From: Gliomastix tumulicola
Taxonomy: Eukaryota > Ascomycota > Sordariomycetes > Hypocreales > Bionectriaceae
Length of the DNA stretch: 64,000 nt
Direction: 5' to 3'
NCBI GenBank assembly: GCA_001599755.1
Contig: BCHX01000001.1
Coordinates: 4,092,001-4,156,000, forward strand
The translations under genes were made by a program, and so were the position numbers. Shown here one piece after another: positions 43,623-55,119 of this stretch (position 1 is its first letter; each line of letters opens with the position of its first letter). The notes beneath the pieces are model-generated. The model saw nothing but the letters and a program-made list of their open reading frames with translations, was not told where the DNA came from and ran no database searches.

Positions 43623-44340
43623 GGGACTGGTTCTTGTTCGGTCCAGTTAGCGAGGGTAGGCAGGCGGCGAGGGAATACCACCACATTCTTGAATATGGGC
43701 CTATTGCTCCAGCAGCAAAGCGGCTCGTCGCGTCTTGACGGGCTGCTTGGACAGTCAAATCCGTCCAAGACTAGGATCCCACTTTTTGAGAGAAGCCATA
43801 GCAGTAATGATCATTAGGAGAAAAACCCTGCGGGTCAAAATAGATACCGTAATGCCACATCGTTCTTATCATGACCCAACCGACGTAAGCCATGAAGTGA
43901 AAGGTGACTGTGAAGCTGAAGTGAATTGCACCCCTTCGTAAAGACAGCTGAGACTTGTCTCGGTGTATCCTCGGGAATTCTGCCCCGAGTTGTGCCTCTG
44001 AGTTCGACCCACTCTTCTCAGGCGGCTGCCTCATTCTCATTGGCTTAGAAGATGCCACTAGTCAGCCTCATCAATCAAGCAGGTCCTGTCGGTCGCGTTT
44101 GAATTTTGGAGCGCGCATTGAGAATAGCTCGACAATGGCCTCGTCCAACCATCGACACCAGATCCTCGCCCGCTGTACTTGATCGCATATCAATCAATTC
44201 GGAACCGCCTCGCTGTCGCAACATCAGCACTTTATCAACGCAAATACGTGCAACCACTGCTGCACGTGTTGTACAGGTCTACGCCTTCTCCCTTTCGGTC
44301 GCGATCCGCGAACTGCACATGATCGCGACAACCACCCAAA
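43623..44340. other. Intergenic region, 718 bases
   Basis: 3' flank of GND1 and promoter/leader of SSR4. No recognised element. Confidence 0.5.
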
Positions 44341-46647
44341 ATGAGCTCGCTCGACCCTAGTCACAGCGTCCCGCAGGACTTGGTGAGCAAACAAACATGC
44401 ATCCGAAGATAACCATGCGCGCATTTTGACTGACCGCCCGCGACTGCGTCACAGCTGCCTCACATCCATCTGGTCTCCGCCGCTCGCTATCCCTCCGTGT
44501 CGCACATCCCCATGGCGGAGGCGGCCAAATGGCTGATGAACGCTCCAAGCGTCGCGAGGGACAAGTCTCCTTTCTTCTGGACGTTCCTCGATAAGCCCGT
44601 CGATGGCACGGTTCTTATGACGTGGCAGCCGTCCCAGCGAATGGGGTCCAGCTTCGCGACGGATGGTTTCATTTGGGCACCTCCTGAGCAGATGTACAAG
44701 CACGAGTTGGGCAACGGTCTTGTAGGTGCCACCGGAGCGTTCCCTCTTTGCGTGTCGGACCTCCCTCTCTAACGTGTCACTTGGCTCTAGATTTTGGAGA
44801 TTTACTTCCTCAAGTCTGGTTACATCCCGGGCGAGCAGTACGCCCAGCACGCCCGACGGCGTTTCCGACTCGTGCCCGCGCCTGGCCAGCCCATGACGCA
44901 CCAGCCCGACCCCAACCTGTACATCATCCACTACGGACCCTGCGAACCGAGCGATATGATCCCCGCGCAGATGATCCCCTACGACCAGAGGGTTCACGCC
45001 AACATGCAGCAGTGGCAGTATCTCCAGAGGGCGGGCCAGATCCGACGCAAGGAGTTCATGCTCTCTGATCGCGCCAACTGGCCGCACCTCCCGGACCTGA
45101 CCCGCCAGCAGACGGGACCCCAGCCGGGACCTAGGGGCATCCCTCAGCAGATGGCGTATCCCACGCAGCCCGTTGCTGGCCCGCCTGCCAAGCGAGCCCG
45201 CCATTCGCAGAGCCAGCCCCAGCCGCCACCGATGCCGCAACTGCCGTCGGCCGAGACTCCCTTCGACGACGACGAGGACGTTGCTCGCGGCGACTTGTTT
45301 GACAACCTGACCCCGAGGGAAATCTCGCTCGCTCGGTACCAGCAGAACCACGAGTGGATGGAGGAGATCCTGTCGTCTCCTTATAGAATCTACCAAATCA
45401 CACCTACCGACCTCGGACTTGGCCTCAAGGGATCCCTCGCATCCCTGACAGAGGGTATCTTCTCTGCCCAGGGTACCGATGTAGCCACTCAGGAGCCGGA
45501 GAAGCCGTACGTTGGGAGGCTGGACCCTGGCCTGGCAAAAGAATTCCGCAACCGCGTCGAGGAGCACATCCGCAAGGAGACCGAGAACATGGAGGCGATG
45601 AAGGCGGCGCACGAGAAAGAGCTCGCAGACTTCAAAAAGGCGTCCCAGCTGAGAATCCTCGAGAAGGAGGTGAGGCGGGTTGACGACGCCGGCTCCGAGC
45701 TCTGGAAGCCGCACGACGGCGCCGATATTCACAACGAGTCGTTCAAGAAGACGGTGGAGCAGATCGTCCAGGAGATCGAGACCTCGACCGGGCGCAAGAT
45801 TGAGAGCAAACCGGTGGTCAAGTGTGTTCAACCTGGTGGTTATCAAGCACCAGCACCGGAGCCGGAACCGGAGCCAGTCGTGCCTGCGCAGCCTCCTCAG
45901 CTGTCCCGACAGCCATCCCAGAACAGCGCCGTTGTCGCCGGCGGTAGCCTGCTTAATGAACCAGACGTTGACATGGAGGGTACGGCAGCTGGGCTGCTCG
46001 ATCAGATGCATACGGGGCTCTCCAACACGTCCACACCCGTCAACAACTTCCCGACACCGCAACCGCATCTGTCGGCGGCCCAGTCAAATGCAGGCACTCC
46101 AGGTCAGGTCAATGTCCAATCGCCTGCTCCTCCACAGGCTGCCCCTGGAGCTCCACAGCATCAGGAAGCACTCAGGCCTCAAGGTGCCCCGCATGCCCCG
46201 AATGAGGATGTCTCGATGGGCGGCATGGACGGCTCCCATGAGCAGCACGACACCGCTCCGGACCAGGGGACCGGCAGCGGCGACTGGGTCGTCGTCCCCA
46301 AGGATGCTGCCGCCTCTGGAGCCGCCAACCCTGCCCCGGCCGCCCCAGCCGAAGCACCCAGGCCCGCCGCCCCCCATGCGGCGCCCAAGCCCCCGTCAGC
46401 AGCCACGACCCCGGCCGTGACAGAGGGCGGCTCCGTCACCTTTGATCATAACGACTTCAGCTCCCTCGGCGACCTGGACACGGCGGGCGACGCCCTCGCG
46501 GGCTACGATGCCCCCGCGCTCGACGGGTCGGCCGGCGAGCTCGGTGAGGGTCTGGATCTGCAGATGGACATGGAGGACTCGGCCTTTGGCGCCGCCTTCC
46601 ACGGCGTCGACCCCTCGTCGACGGGCACGCCTGGCCATGATATGTAG
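44341..46647 (+). CDS. SSR4: SWI/SNF and RSC complex subunit Ssr4
   Basis: Ssr4 is a fungal-specific subunit shared by the SWI/SNF and RSC chromatin remodellers. Exons 44341-44382, 44455-44721 and 44791-46647 give 721 residues. The N-terminal Ssr4 domain (about 1-210) includes FFWTFLDKPVDGTVLMTWQPS, FATDGFIWAPPEQ, ILEIYFLKSGYIPGEQYAQHARRRFRLV and LYIIHYGPCEPSDMIP. A second conserved block has FDDDEDVARGDLFDNLTPREIS and RYQQNHEWMEEILSSPY. A Glu/Lys-rich coiled coil (about 370-410) follows. The last 300 residues are Pro/Ala/Gln-rich and acidic at the very end, as expected of an unstructured tail. Introns are 72 and 69 bp with CTAAC/CTGAC branch sites. The ATG sits at the end of the leader sequence ACCACCCAAA, a good fungal start context. 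Confidence 0.88.
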
Positions 46648-47447
46648 GATATGTGATGGCCATGTGCAGGGCCTAGAGAGCCGCGGAAAAAAAAAAAAAG
46701 AAGAAATATGCAAAGGGAATCAGGGGAACTCGACTTCTTGGATCGGCGCAAAACGAGACTGTTACTGTTTTTATTGTTATTTTTTTTGCCCCCAAAGAGA
46801 CGGAGAAGACTACGAGATGGATGGACGACGGCCGGTTTCAAGTTTCACTTTCCACGAGGGGAGGCTCTGAAGTTCATCGGTCGTCTATGCTTCGAGATGA
46901 GTGTAGCTAATAGGAGTGATATGCGTGGGCTTGCTTCTGTTTTTTTTTCCTGCTTCATGTGGGAGGGAGGCGTTTTTTTTCTTTCATTATCTTCCGTGAT
47001 TTAGTATTGACGTATTTCTTCATACCGTGCCTTGATTCCTGTGCCTCTAGACAGTGATGTATCTGTTCTATGCCACACCACGTTAAATCACGGCATGCGG
47101 ACTCTTATGTCATTGAACCAGATGATTCATAACGTATCGTATCTACCGTACCGGGTAAAGCGGCCAAAATTGATGAAATCTAACAACATCCTGGCTCGCA
47201 AAAATTACCGGTTCCTTTTCCTTGTGTTCCATATTCCATGCCTGCTAGTGTGGCGCAACGAAAGATGTTGGCGGGGAAATCCGAGACAGTGATTAAAAAA
47301 AAAAAGGGTCAAATGCTGGCCTATAATCCTCTTCCTTTCCCCCCATCCAGCCATTCCATATATCCCCTAACTCTGCGCCAAAAATAATCGTCTCGCATCA
47401 TAAAAACCATATGAGGTTCATATCTTTGTTTGTTCCGCCGAACGGAA
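46648..47447. other. Intergenic region, 800 bases, convergent 3' ends
   Basis: Several homopolymer runs: A-run at about 46686-46699, T-runs near 46780 and 46940, A-run near 47296. These and the A/T richness fit 3' flanks of SSR4 and the chitinase. No gene is seen. Confidence 0.55.
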
Positions 47448-49294
47448 CTACTGCTGTCCGCTCATCTTGTTGCGGATATTCATGAATCGACTCGCAGGGT
47501 AGTCGAGCATATTGTTGGACACGGTCGCGTCCGTCCCGACGTGACCGAGCTTTGTGTCCATGGCAGCTACAAGGCTCTGCTCCCCCATCTTGTCGCCGGC
47601 AGCCTCCCAGAACATGGCGCCGCCTAGGCGATGGTCGAGGATGTAGTCTGCCTTGATGCGGGTTGTCTCAACGTTGTCAAACGCGACGAGCTCCTTGGTG
47701 CTAGGGTCGTAAGACCAGGCGCCGACAGAGTCTCGGTCCACGTGGACGCTCGTGCTGGCTCCTGCTCGGGGCAGGTCGCGGTAGAGCCAGACACCGTCGT
47801 CGGTGGACGTGTTGGTGGCGTAGCCCTTGAATGGGAGACCGAGCCGACTTTCGGTGGACATGAACGAGCGTCCGTACAGGGGAAGACCAAGGATGATCTT
47901 GTCCGACGGGACGCCGCCACTGATGTAGTCTTGGACAGCCTGATGGGTGTTCGCCTTGGTGATCTCAGGGTTGCCAGGACTGGCATAGAGGTTGGCGGCA
48001 TGGCCGGTCGTCTGGTCCCAGGTACCGGAGTAGTCGTACGCCATCAAATGCCAGGTGTCGACGACCTCTTCCAGGGCAGGCATGTTGAGGAAATTATACC
48101 GAGACGAGCTAGCGGAGACGGCGATGGTGAGGAGGTAGTGGTACTCTTGACCCTGGGCAGCGGCGTAGTCGTCCATAGCCTTCCTGCAAGCCTGGAGCAA
48201 AAGGGTCAGGAGCTCGCCTTCATGCTTGTCCTCTGGGTATTCCCAGTCGATGTCGAGACCGTCGAAGCCCCAGTCGGCCATGAGCTTGACAGCGCTCGAG
48301 GCGAATCGCGCGCGGCCCTCAGGAGTCTGCGCTGCGTTCAGGAATTTGCCCTCCTGGGAATAGGACCAGCCGCCAATGGAAAGGAGCGTCTTGAGGTTGC
48401 GGTTCTTCAGCTTGTGCTGATAGAGCTGCTTGATGTTTCCGTAGGCATTCTCGCCGGATGTTTCCTGAGAATCGCCAGGGAAGCGGACCTGGATATCGGC
48501 CCATTCGTCGGAAGAGACACTAGAGACCGCCAGCGGCGCAGGTCAGATCTCACGGTTTCGATGTGCAGGGGAAGAAGATTTGAAGCTTACACGGTGCCGT
48601 CCGGAGCAATGTCACCGAATGCGTATAGGACATGAGTGAGCTTGTCGGTGGGCAGGGTCTCGGGCATGAACTCCAGACCGTAGATTGTCCTATTCGCGGC
48701 TCGTGTCAACACAGCAACTCAACCCCCGCGGGCCGGGAGGGCTCCTTGTTCTTACCATGATCCGAAATACAACATGTTAGACAGGCCTCTCTTGGCCGGG
48801 GGAATCTCAGGAACCTGGGTCGCGACGGGCACGGCCAAGGACGAGGGCTCGACGGTTGGCTGACCAGCAGCGCTCGGAGGGGGAATCGCGGGTTGAGCTG
48901 TGTCCGTCGGCTGCTGATTGCCAGTGGTGGTCTCAATGTCAGGACTCGAAATACGCGTGAAGAATGGAATACCAGTCGTGATGCGCGTGAAGATCGGAGG
49001 GGGAGCACGGGAGGAGGTGACGTCGATGTCGCTGCTGGGCGGGTGGCATTGACTCGTCGTGGAGCCGCCGCCGCCGGAGCTGCCGCTGTCGCCCCAAAGA
49101 CCAGTGTCAGTAGTAGCGGTGTCGGTGGTGACGGTGTCGGTGGTGACGGTGACAGTCACCTGCTCGACAATCGTGGTGGTGATGGTCGAAGCCGAAAGAC
49201 AACTGCTCACGTCGTCGCGAGGCTCGAGGACGAGGGGTCCTGCGAGCGCCAGCTGTGCGAGGACGAGCGCAGAGGGAACGCAATGCTTGAGCAT
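47448..49294 (-). CDS. Secreted GH18 (class V-type) chitinase
   Basis: Hydrolyses chitin in the cell wall or surroundings with retention of configuration. Exons 49294-48756, 48689-48591 and 48519-47448 give 569 residues. A signal peptide is visible (MLKHCVPSALVLAQLALAGP). About 150 residues of Thr/Ser/Pro-rich spacer follow, with a VTVTTDTVTTDTATTDTG-type repeat likely O-glycosylated. The GH18 domain starts at LYFGSWTIYGLEF, has SIGGWSYS, and carries the catalytic DxxDxDxE as FDGLDIDWEYP (about residues 298-308). Further conserved blocks are WHLMAYDYSGTWDQTTGH, GLPLYGRSF and GGAMFWEAAGDK. No chitin-binding module or GPI signal is evident. Both intron junctions fall where a Trp and a Val codon are completed across the splice. 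The acid/base residue is present, so the enzyme should be active. Confidence 0.93.
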
Positions 49295-51327
49295 CTCGTG
49301 CTAAGGCGAATCAAAGAAAGACAAGAAAGACAAGAGAGAAGAGAGAAGAAGGAGAGTTACGAAGGGGGTGAGAGTCAAGAGAAAGAGAACGCAGACGGCC
49401 AAGGTCAAGGTGCCTTGGCAGGGGACGGTTTGTTTACGATATCTGCAGATGGGAAGCGGAAAGCGGGTGCGGGAAGGAGGAATTGCAAGAGGGAAGGAGG
49501 TGGGGAAGAAGCGCAAGGCAAGAGAAGGACGGGAAGGAAAATAAAGGAAATGAAGGTCAGGTGCTGCGCGTGTTTTGGTGCTTGATCAGAGAGCGACTTG
49601 AAGTGAAGGTGAGGTGACGAGAATGGACGAGGAGGTCTCGCTTGCGAAGGCCAAAAGAGTGAAGGCGACGGGATTGGATATCCTGGACCTCAGTTCACTT
49701 CTACGGGAGCTGGAGGGGGGCTCTACGGCTCTTATGTACCTGGAATTCCCATCTTCAGGTGCTCTCGTCGCCTGGAATCACAGCTGCCACTGCTGTTACT
49801 GCAATCGATAACGAGGCCAGCTAGCGGTGTAGCGCTGAAGGCCCCAGGTTATCATCGCAAAATGAGATGCTACCTCGGATTTTATGAACCAACGGGCGAC
49901 GAGCATCACAGACTCTCCTTCGGGAAATTTGGACGGCAAAGAGACCAAACCGGCCGCATTGGAGTCACGATAGGGACATAATAACGGTTTCAAGCATGGT
50001 TTGCAACGGCCTTGCCAACGGTCGCCCTGTGGCTGTAGCTGTTGCCTTTCCCCCGAGGGTTAGGAATCGGCTCGTGCGACACGGCTTCCGTACTCTTTCG
50101 GCAGACTCGTGATTGGTATGACCGTGCCTCTGACGGGAAAGGAAAGACGAGATGAGAGAAGGACGTCCGTTGCACAGGGTGCGGTGTATCAACGGAAAGG
50201 CCCCCGATGCCTCAGATTCCCGCGGCCTCTGTATCCCTCGAGGACGCAAGGCAGACAGACAGACAGACGAATGCAGTCTGTGGTCGTTGCTCTGGCCAAC
50301 CGTGACGTGCTCTCGCCTATCGGCTATCTCATGCGAACTCACGTGTCCAAGGTGGCTGTGTACTTAGTGAAGTGGTGATACCCTCAGAGGTATGAACCCC
50401 CGCTCACCGATGTCATCATAATATCCCATACCTATACGGGACAAACCGATACCACATCCACAGCTGTTGTTCATGTTCTCTTGGCGGGAAGAAATCCATT
50501 AGCTCGGCCCATTGAACAGGTGATCCTTCCACGGCAAGTGCAAGCGTTGGTGGTACCTGCGCAAACGAAAACTGCACTGTTATATTCTGGGCAGGTACAG
50601 TCCATCTTACCTGCCTTAGTCAATGAGCAGTTCCTGCCAGAGAAGCCAAGAGCCGTGCCTTCGTATTAGCTCATCTCCTCTGATGAATCATCTCCACCCC
50701 CAACTCCATGTTTCCTCTTCACGAATCCGGGTCCAGAACTCGACTTTCCTCCTCCTTATCTCCCTGCCGTATCAATTGATTTCGGCGCAGCCACGGCGCA
50801 TGTCAAAACGACTCCAGCAAGACCCAAAACGGAAGGCGACAACATCCCCAAATTGCTCACGTGTGAGGCTCAAGGGGCTGAGCACTCGCCTTGCAGCAAA
50901 GATGGGCACACCGTCATGCATGGGCCATCGTGATCCCACCGCCCACACCCCGAACCGGCCAATCGCTCCCACCGCTGTGCCGTAAAACCGCCTCCGACCC
51001 CTGCTGATCCCCGGCTCGAGAATGGATCACGGGGAGCCATTGGGCGCCGGCCAAGACCGATGGAAATTTCGGGCAGACGTTCCTCGCTTCTTTCGTTGCC
51101 TAGTTAGCACGACGACGCTGGCAGGGCCGACCCGATGCTTGGCTTCTCCCACATTTTAAATAGGACGACATGCGCCGCCTCACTGGATCTTGGCTGTCTT
51201 CAGTGTCTTCAGCCTGCCACATCACTTGCACCTTCGATCCTCGATAGGGATCAACCAGCCTTAGAACGTCGCAGGACATGCATCCAGCACCCTTGGCATT
51301 TTTGCTGCGCCCTGTCCGACCTCCCTA
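49295..51327. other. 2.0 kb divergent intergenic region between chitinase and CorA-like genes
   Basis: The first 250 bases are A/G-rich on the plus strand (C/T-rich leader for the chitinase). A short GACA run lies near 50252-50266. No open frame here has family features. Confidence 0.5.
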
Positions 51328-53563
51328 ATGTTCCCTCCATCTGACCAGCCAATCCCACCCACCGTCCGGTCGGACAAGTCGAGCAGCAAGTCTGTGCATT
51401 CTGATGCTTCCAGCTCTACTGCCCGTCTCATCCATTATGGCTCGGACCTCTTCAGCTACGACCAGCGCACCTGCGCCAACCAAATCCTCATCAGTGGCGA
51501 AAGTTCGTCTTCCAAGGTTGAATACGACGAGTACGTTGTCTACAGCAAGCGAGGGGACGAGGAGGAGGACTACAGAGCACCCGCTCGAGGTCGTAGAAGG
51601 CGCCGGCACAGCGATACCCATGTGACCCATCGCTTCAGCCAGGATGACACCTCTGGTGCCACGATGCTTGATCTTGCTTTTCGGCATGATTTTGAGCTAG
51701 ACCGTAACGTATGCTCTCTTTCATCTCTCCTTGTAGAGCTCCAAGTTCAGCTTAGGATCGACTGACCTCGCAACTCCTCAAGGGCGAGTTCCGCGCCCCC
51801 AGCGAAGATGAGGACACATCTGAAGGTATGCACGGCCGAGTGCGTAGAGTGTACGTTGCTTTCGCTTTCTTTCTCGTCCCTTGACCCATGCCATCTTGAC
51901 GATGCGTGGCTGACAATGACCTGCCCAGAATCTGTTTCCGAAGGAATGCCCCCTTTGAAGGCTCCCCGGATCTCCTGAGCATCTCTGCAGAGGACCTGGC
52001 CGACCTGGAACTTCATCCTGCTACCTTGCAGTACGCAACCCGCGTTGCTACTGAGTCTCGTTTCTGGTCCAAGGACCGATCGGTTCTCAGTATCATCCTG
52101 TCCTTCTCGGAAACTCCACAGACGCCTTGCGACTTTCTCTCCATGACATACAATGTTCACACTCGTGAGACCACCATCCTCATCCGCCAATCTTGGCAGC
52201 CAAGACGGCATCGACTCGACGATCTCGACGAGTACGATCATCGCCTGGAGTCTTGCCGTGATCACTGGGCCCATCCTTTGGTGATGCCCGTCATCCTTCT
52301 CCAAGTCGACTTCATGCGTTGTGAGGAAGGTGTTGCTTTCAACACGCTGGATGTTGTTGCCCTCGAGGAAGAGGTCAGTGGCACAATTGGAGGGGGCAAT
52401 AAGCGTCCACGGAAGCATGGAGGAAAGGATGAGCCAGGACACTTCGGGCCTATGAACATGACGATCCTCATGCAGAAGGCTCATACGGTGCTGAGGGGGA
52501 CCATCAAGCTTCTCGATACGATCCGATGGATGGAGCGAGCCGTCAAGCTGCTGATTCTTTCCGGAGATGAACTCTGTGAGAGGTTGGGCGGTCTTCCCAC
52601 GTCCCCTTCGCAACGAGACTTGAACCTCGGGGGGGACAGATTCGGGGATTTTGAGAGGCAGCCATCTCCGCTGCCATATCTCAATATCCCCGGCCTGAAC
52701 TCTCCGAGGCTTTCAGCGTCCGGCTTTGCTCTGTCCGAAGAGCTCGAGGTCCATTGGCATGAGATTCGTCAATATTTGGAGGGTCTGCTTCGTCTATCCA
52801 TGAGTTTGGAGAGGGAACGGCGCATGGCCGAAGCACGATGCCGTGCGCAGATTGATATTGTAAGTTTTGGCGACACTCTTCGAAATGATATGTTTGTACC
52901 CTATTCTGACAGGTGGGACAGATATATGCACGCATGGCCCAAGAGGACAACGCCCTCAATGCTCGTATGGCGGTTGCGTCTACCCGTGACAGCGCATCTA
53001 TGAAGGCCTTGGCCGTCATCACTGCTCTCTTCCTCCCAGGAGAATTCATTGGTACCCTTTTCGGCATGTCCATGTTTGATTGGTTGGCACCCAGTGAGGA
53101 CGATGAACAAACGACCAAGGCCGGAGCCGGTGGTGCTCCTGGAGATGAGCCAGACGACGTATTGAGCAAGCAGTTCTGGGTCTACTGGGTCATCGCCGTT
53201 CCCTTGACCCTGTTCATCATCTTCGTCTGGCGTGCGTGGTGGGTGAATCAAGACCGATACTTCCGTCGTCACTTGTCGCGAGACCTCAGTGAGGAGCGCT
53301 ACTGGACGTCCGACGGCAAGCCTCGGAAGCTGGAGCACAACTTCATCCACGACTTCTTCTACCTGTCGACCCGACGCGACGAGACAGCAACCTTCTTCAC
53401 GGCTGAGGAGGAGTCGCGACCTGTCACGAGCAGTGGCGGGGACCCGGACTGGGGCATGCCGGGAAGCTTGTCACGCACCCAGACCCGGGGTTCGAACATG
53501 CGGCAGCGGCAGATCCTCACGGCGAGGCAGCACAGTCTTCAGCCCAAGTCAATTCAGATCTGA
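51328..53563 (+). CDS. CorA-like divalent-cation transporter family membrane protein
   Basis: Exons 51328-51708, 51783-51850, 51929-52859 and 52913-53563 give 676 residues. The large N-terminal cytoplasmic part is typical of fungal CorA-like proteins. It has low-complexity ends and a helical stretch leading to ARMAVASTRDSASMKALAVITALFLPGEFIGTLFGMSMFDW. That stretch is the first membrane helix; the second is FWVYWVIAVPLTLFIIFVW. The loop after helix 1 reads G-M-S instead of the G-M-N selectivity triplet of true CorA magnesium channels, as in many fungal relatives, so magnesium transport should not be assumed. The C-terminus is about 110 residues and cytoplasmic. Exon 2 (68 bases) is supported by phase: exon 1 ends at a codon, exon 2 encodes GEFRAPSEDEDTSEG, and exon 3 resumes with ICFRRNAPFEG. 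Function is inferred only at the family level. Confidence 0.82.
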
Positions 53564-53879
53564 AGGCGTTGTCGTAGGTTGTTTGGGAGGAGAAGGAGCC
53601 ATTTGTCCGTTTCATTTTGCACGTCACTAAGACGTGGTTGTCTTTCTTCCGCTTCACGTGGTTGGAGACATAGTGTGTCTTGACAGTACAGAGTCGCTCC
53701 CCGACTCTATACATCGGCTCCGATCAAGGCACGGAAGTCATGGATAACGGCGTCGATTCCGGCGCTACTTATGAAATCATGTCCGACAGCCAAGTTATAT
53801 AGTCCTATCACAGTTTGTTTCTCGCATCCGCAACCTTATAATTCCACACAAGACTATAGTCACATCATCGGCCGCGAGT
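53564..53879. other. Intergenic region, 316 bases
   Basis: 3' flank of the CorA-like gene, leading into the LYS9 relic. I cannot find the missing N-terminal part of LYS9 here. Confidence 0.5.
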
Positions 53880-54751
53880 CACGTTGATGTGGTGCGCTTA
53901 GCGATCAGGGGGGAGACGCACGTTGCGACGACGAGTTATGTGCCCCCTGCTGCCATGCGGGAACTCGACGGTGAGGTCAAGGAAGCTGGCATTACGGTGC
54001 TGAATGAGGTTGGCGTAGATCCCGGGGCTGATCTCTTGTACGCTATTCAGACCATTGGAGAGGTCCATGATAAGGGAGGAAATGTACGTGTTATCCAAGT
54101 CCTTAACGTGTTGGCACTCATCCCCGTGGTTGGGCAGATCAAGGGGTTCTATTCGTTCTGCGGCGGATTGCCAGCACCTGAAGCATCAGACAAAACCCTC
54201 TTCGATTCAAGGTCCTCCCGCCATCTTTTCCATTTTAAAAGTTCTCACTTCTAACAGGGAGTATAGTTCTCCAGGTCCCCACGCGGCGCCCTCCTCTCCC
54301 AGCAGAACTCCGCCACCTTCCTCCGGGTCTCTTCTCAGATAAGGAGCCGGCGACAGTACACGAGGACTTACTCGATACGCCATCTGTCCAGCTTGAGAAG
54401 GTCTGTAGCTTTAAGCTTGGTGAGCGTGACCTGGTCGTGCTTTGGCACAAGTTTATTGTCGAGTGGAAGGACGGCTCTGTGTCTTCCCATTCTACTTCAT
54501 ATCCTTCAACTGACGGCATCAGAACACTCTCACCTCCACGCTGGAGCTCTATGGAGATCCTGAAAGGTACTCGGCCATGGCCAGGTCTGCTGGCGTTACC
54601 TGCGGCGTTGCCGCGCAGCTGCTCCTCGACAGTCATCCATCCATCACTGGCCGCGCCTGGTGTCCTGGCACCCTACATTCGTGAGATCCGCGATGCTCTG
54701 CAAGCTTTGATCGAGGCTGAAGGAATCACGCTTGTGGAGAGGGTAGTCTAG
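53880..54751 (+). pseudogene. Decayed copy of saccharopine dehydrogenase (LYS9-type, lysine biosynthesis)
   Basis: Intact LYS9 makes saccharopine from aminoadipate semialdehyde and glutamate. Here pieces follow the enzyme in order: AIRGETHVATTSYVPPAAM and GITVLNEVGVDPGADLLYAIQTI (to 54083); IKGFYSFCGGLPAPEASD (from 54138); FSRSPRGALLSQQNSATFL (54267 on); LGERDLVVLWHKFIVEWKDG (to about 54475); NTLTSTLELYGDPERYSAMA and GVTCGVAAQLLLD (54523 on); and PGVLAPYIREIRDALQALIEAEGITLVE to a stop at 54749-54751. Damage: no N-terminal Rossmann start, an in-frame TAG at 54264-54266 where the family has a codon, loss of roughly 150 central residues, and a frame change near 54640. Intron remnants (54084-54137, 54479-54522) persist, so it arose from genomic duplication and not from an mRNA copy. 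A functional LYS9 is expected elsewhere. Confidence 0.85.
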
Positions 54752-55119
54752 ACTCCAGAGTCGCATATAGACTCCTTAGTGGGAGGCCAATGTAACCAGG
54801 CAAGTGGCGGAAGAAAAGCTTGAGCGACATACACACCGAGAGTATATGGTCCTACTGTATAGCTCAAGTACTTACTTATTCTTCCAACCACTTGCCAAGG
54901 TCCCCGGAACTACACTGGATCTAGAGGTCTGTACCTTGGTCGAGAGGGCTCGTAAGCCGGGCACTGTTGCCCTGCTCAATCTTCAGTCCTAAGCAAACGA
55001 CACTTCACCTACTCAAGATATACGTGTATGTACAGTTATTATTGTTTTAGTAGCCCAGGCCGAAGCCGTCTATGAAAGGGTATCGTTCTCTTCATGGCCC
55101 CCGACAACTTCTCTGCCCA
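54752..55119. other. Intergenic region, 368 bases
   Basis: Flank of the relic and 3' flank of the TFIIF gene. A/T-richer around 55000-55060. Nothing recognised. Confidence 0.5.

Noticed and set aside
44449..46068. 539-codon open frame on the minus strand opposite SSR4
   Set aside because: His/Leu/Arg-rich composition typical of antisense shadows of G/C-rich genes; SSR4 on the other strand is clear.
53489..53497. GGTTCGAAC resembling a tRNA T-loop
   Set aside because: It lies inside the CorA-like coding exon, and no acceptor or anticodon stems can be drawn around it.
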